From assembly GCF_014207955.1 (NCBI RefSeq), contig NZ_JACHLK010000013.1, forward strand, positions 62,001 through 126,000: DNA of 64,000 nt. The letters are read 5' to 3'. A model generated the notes under the pieces. It ran no database searches. It was not told where the DNA came from and saw only the letters and a program-made list of their open reading frames with translations. A program made the position numbers and the translations under genes. Positions 63,531 to 64,000 of this stretch are shown here, piece after piece. This DNA is from Acidovorax soli. Lineage in GTDB: Bacteria; Pseudomonadota; Gammaproteobacteria; Burkholderiales; Burkholderiaceae_C. The number at the start of each line of letters is the position of its first letter. Position 1 is the first letter of the stretch.

Positions 63531-63998
63531 TCAGGGCGGTGCGCGGGTCTTGCCGCGCTGGCGCAGTTGCGTGCCCAAAAAGGCCACGATGGCGATGTTG
63601 GCCAGCGCCACGGCGACCGCGGTCCCACTGGGGTGGTGCACGATGTGGCGCAACTCGAACGGGATGTACAGCCCGCCCGAGAGCGCGCCCAGCCACTCGC
63701 CCCACCAGAGGTTCTTCCACAGACCGTAGGCCTCGGCAAAGCGCACCAGCACATAGGCCGCCGCAGCCAGCAGCAGGGGGGTGAGATCGGCGCGCACCAA
63801 CTGGTCGATGTCGGTGAGCACCATGGCCGGGTAGCGGTCGCCGGGTGCCAGGCCGATGTGCCCGATCAGCGAGGCGACGATGTGGTGCAGGTCATGGTGC
63901 AGCAGGCTGAGAAAACCCAGGCTGGCCACCAGCGCGGCAAGGCCCTTGAGGGCTTCGAAAGCGGCGATGGCGCGCAGTGCCTTGCGGTGGTCCGGCAT
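63531..63998 (-). CDS. DUF2127-like membrane protein
   Basis: 155 residues from MPDHRKALRAIAAFEALKGL, complete just inside the window edge. About four membrane helices are predicted: ~10-32, ~72-92, ~100-118 and ~124-142. EALKGLAALVASLGFLSLLH, the histidine-rich HHDLHHIV, LVRFAEAYGLWKNLWWGEWL and LSGGLYIPFELRHIVHH are the conserved blocks of this family. Function is unknown. It is on the same strand as the chemoreceptor, 172 bp upstream, with a likely promoter between them. Confidence 0.82.
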   Translation of the reverse strand: MPDHRKALRAIAAFEALKGLAALVASLGFLSLLHHDLHHIVASLIGHIGLAPGDRYPAMVLTDIDQLVRADLTPLLLAAAAYVLVRFAEAYGLWKNLWWGEWLGALSGGLYIPFELRHIVHHPSGTAVAVALANIAIVAFLGTQLRQRGKTRAPP

Positions 63999-64000
63999 GG

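Overview
The window is GC-rich, tightly packed chromosomal DNA from a beta-proteobacterium, most likely a member of the Comamonadaceae (Burkholderiales). This placement is an inference. It rests on the housekeeping block gyrA-serC-pheA-tyrA-(aroA-cmk fusion)-rpsA-ihfB-lapA-lapB, a short proline-linker OmpA protein next to ubiG-gph, a tmRNA with tag ANDERFALAA, and a BetR-type response regulator. No species is claimed. Layout: (1) 1-28635 is a nearly complete flagellar locus; the flgF end and the rest of the flg operon (flgGHIKL) run off the left edge. (2) 28799-36652 holds crcB, a TRAP transporter (dctPQM), a divergent MarR-like regulator and a 1216-residue single-chain hydantoinase/5-oxoprolinase. 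(3) 36689-42896 is an Mnh/Mrp/Pha-type multisubunit cation/proton antiporter with MnhA and MnhB fused. (4) 43024-55638 carries an exported helix-hairpin-helix protein and the housekeeping block. (5) 55860-58541 holds ompA, ubiG, gph and ssrA. (6) 58638-63998 holds a triple-CheW protein, a soluble six-PAS chemoreceptor and a DUF2127-like membrane protein. The flagellar locus is the most distinctive part. Its order fliD-S-T-K-L-A-motA-motB matches lafB-C-D-E-F-S-T-U of lateral (Flag-2) systems, and fliMNPQR-flhBA divergent from fliEFGHIJ also matches Flag-2. FliO is absent, FliM lacks the N-terminal CheY-docking peptide, and the short flagellin starts like LafA. In classical Flag-2 loci the slot between fliM and fliE holds the sigma-54 activator LafK. 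Here it holds two convergent genes instead: a membrane hybrid histidine kinase and a response regulator with an N-terminal HTH (BetR-like) and a C-terminal receiver. Each reads inward from an AT-rich divergent intergenic region that also serves a flagellar operon. A 9-mer, GCGACAAAA, occurs in both regions and upstream of the flagellin gene, always pointing toward the flagellar gene; a GCGAC/GTCGC palindrome lies upstream of fliD. This suggests a dedicated regulatory circuit for this second-type flagellum. Other features of note are two copies of a ~125 bp dispersed repeat (one between fliP and fliQ), flgA and flgJ stop codons that share one 16-bp palindrome, FlhB with NPEH in place of NPTH, and a second FliK-like gene next to the flagellin gene. 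A probable catabolic module pairs a TRAP transporter, a MarR-like regulator and an oxoprolinase around one operator-like palindrome.
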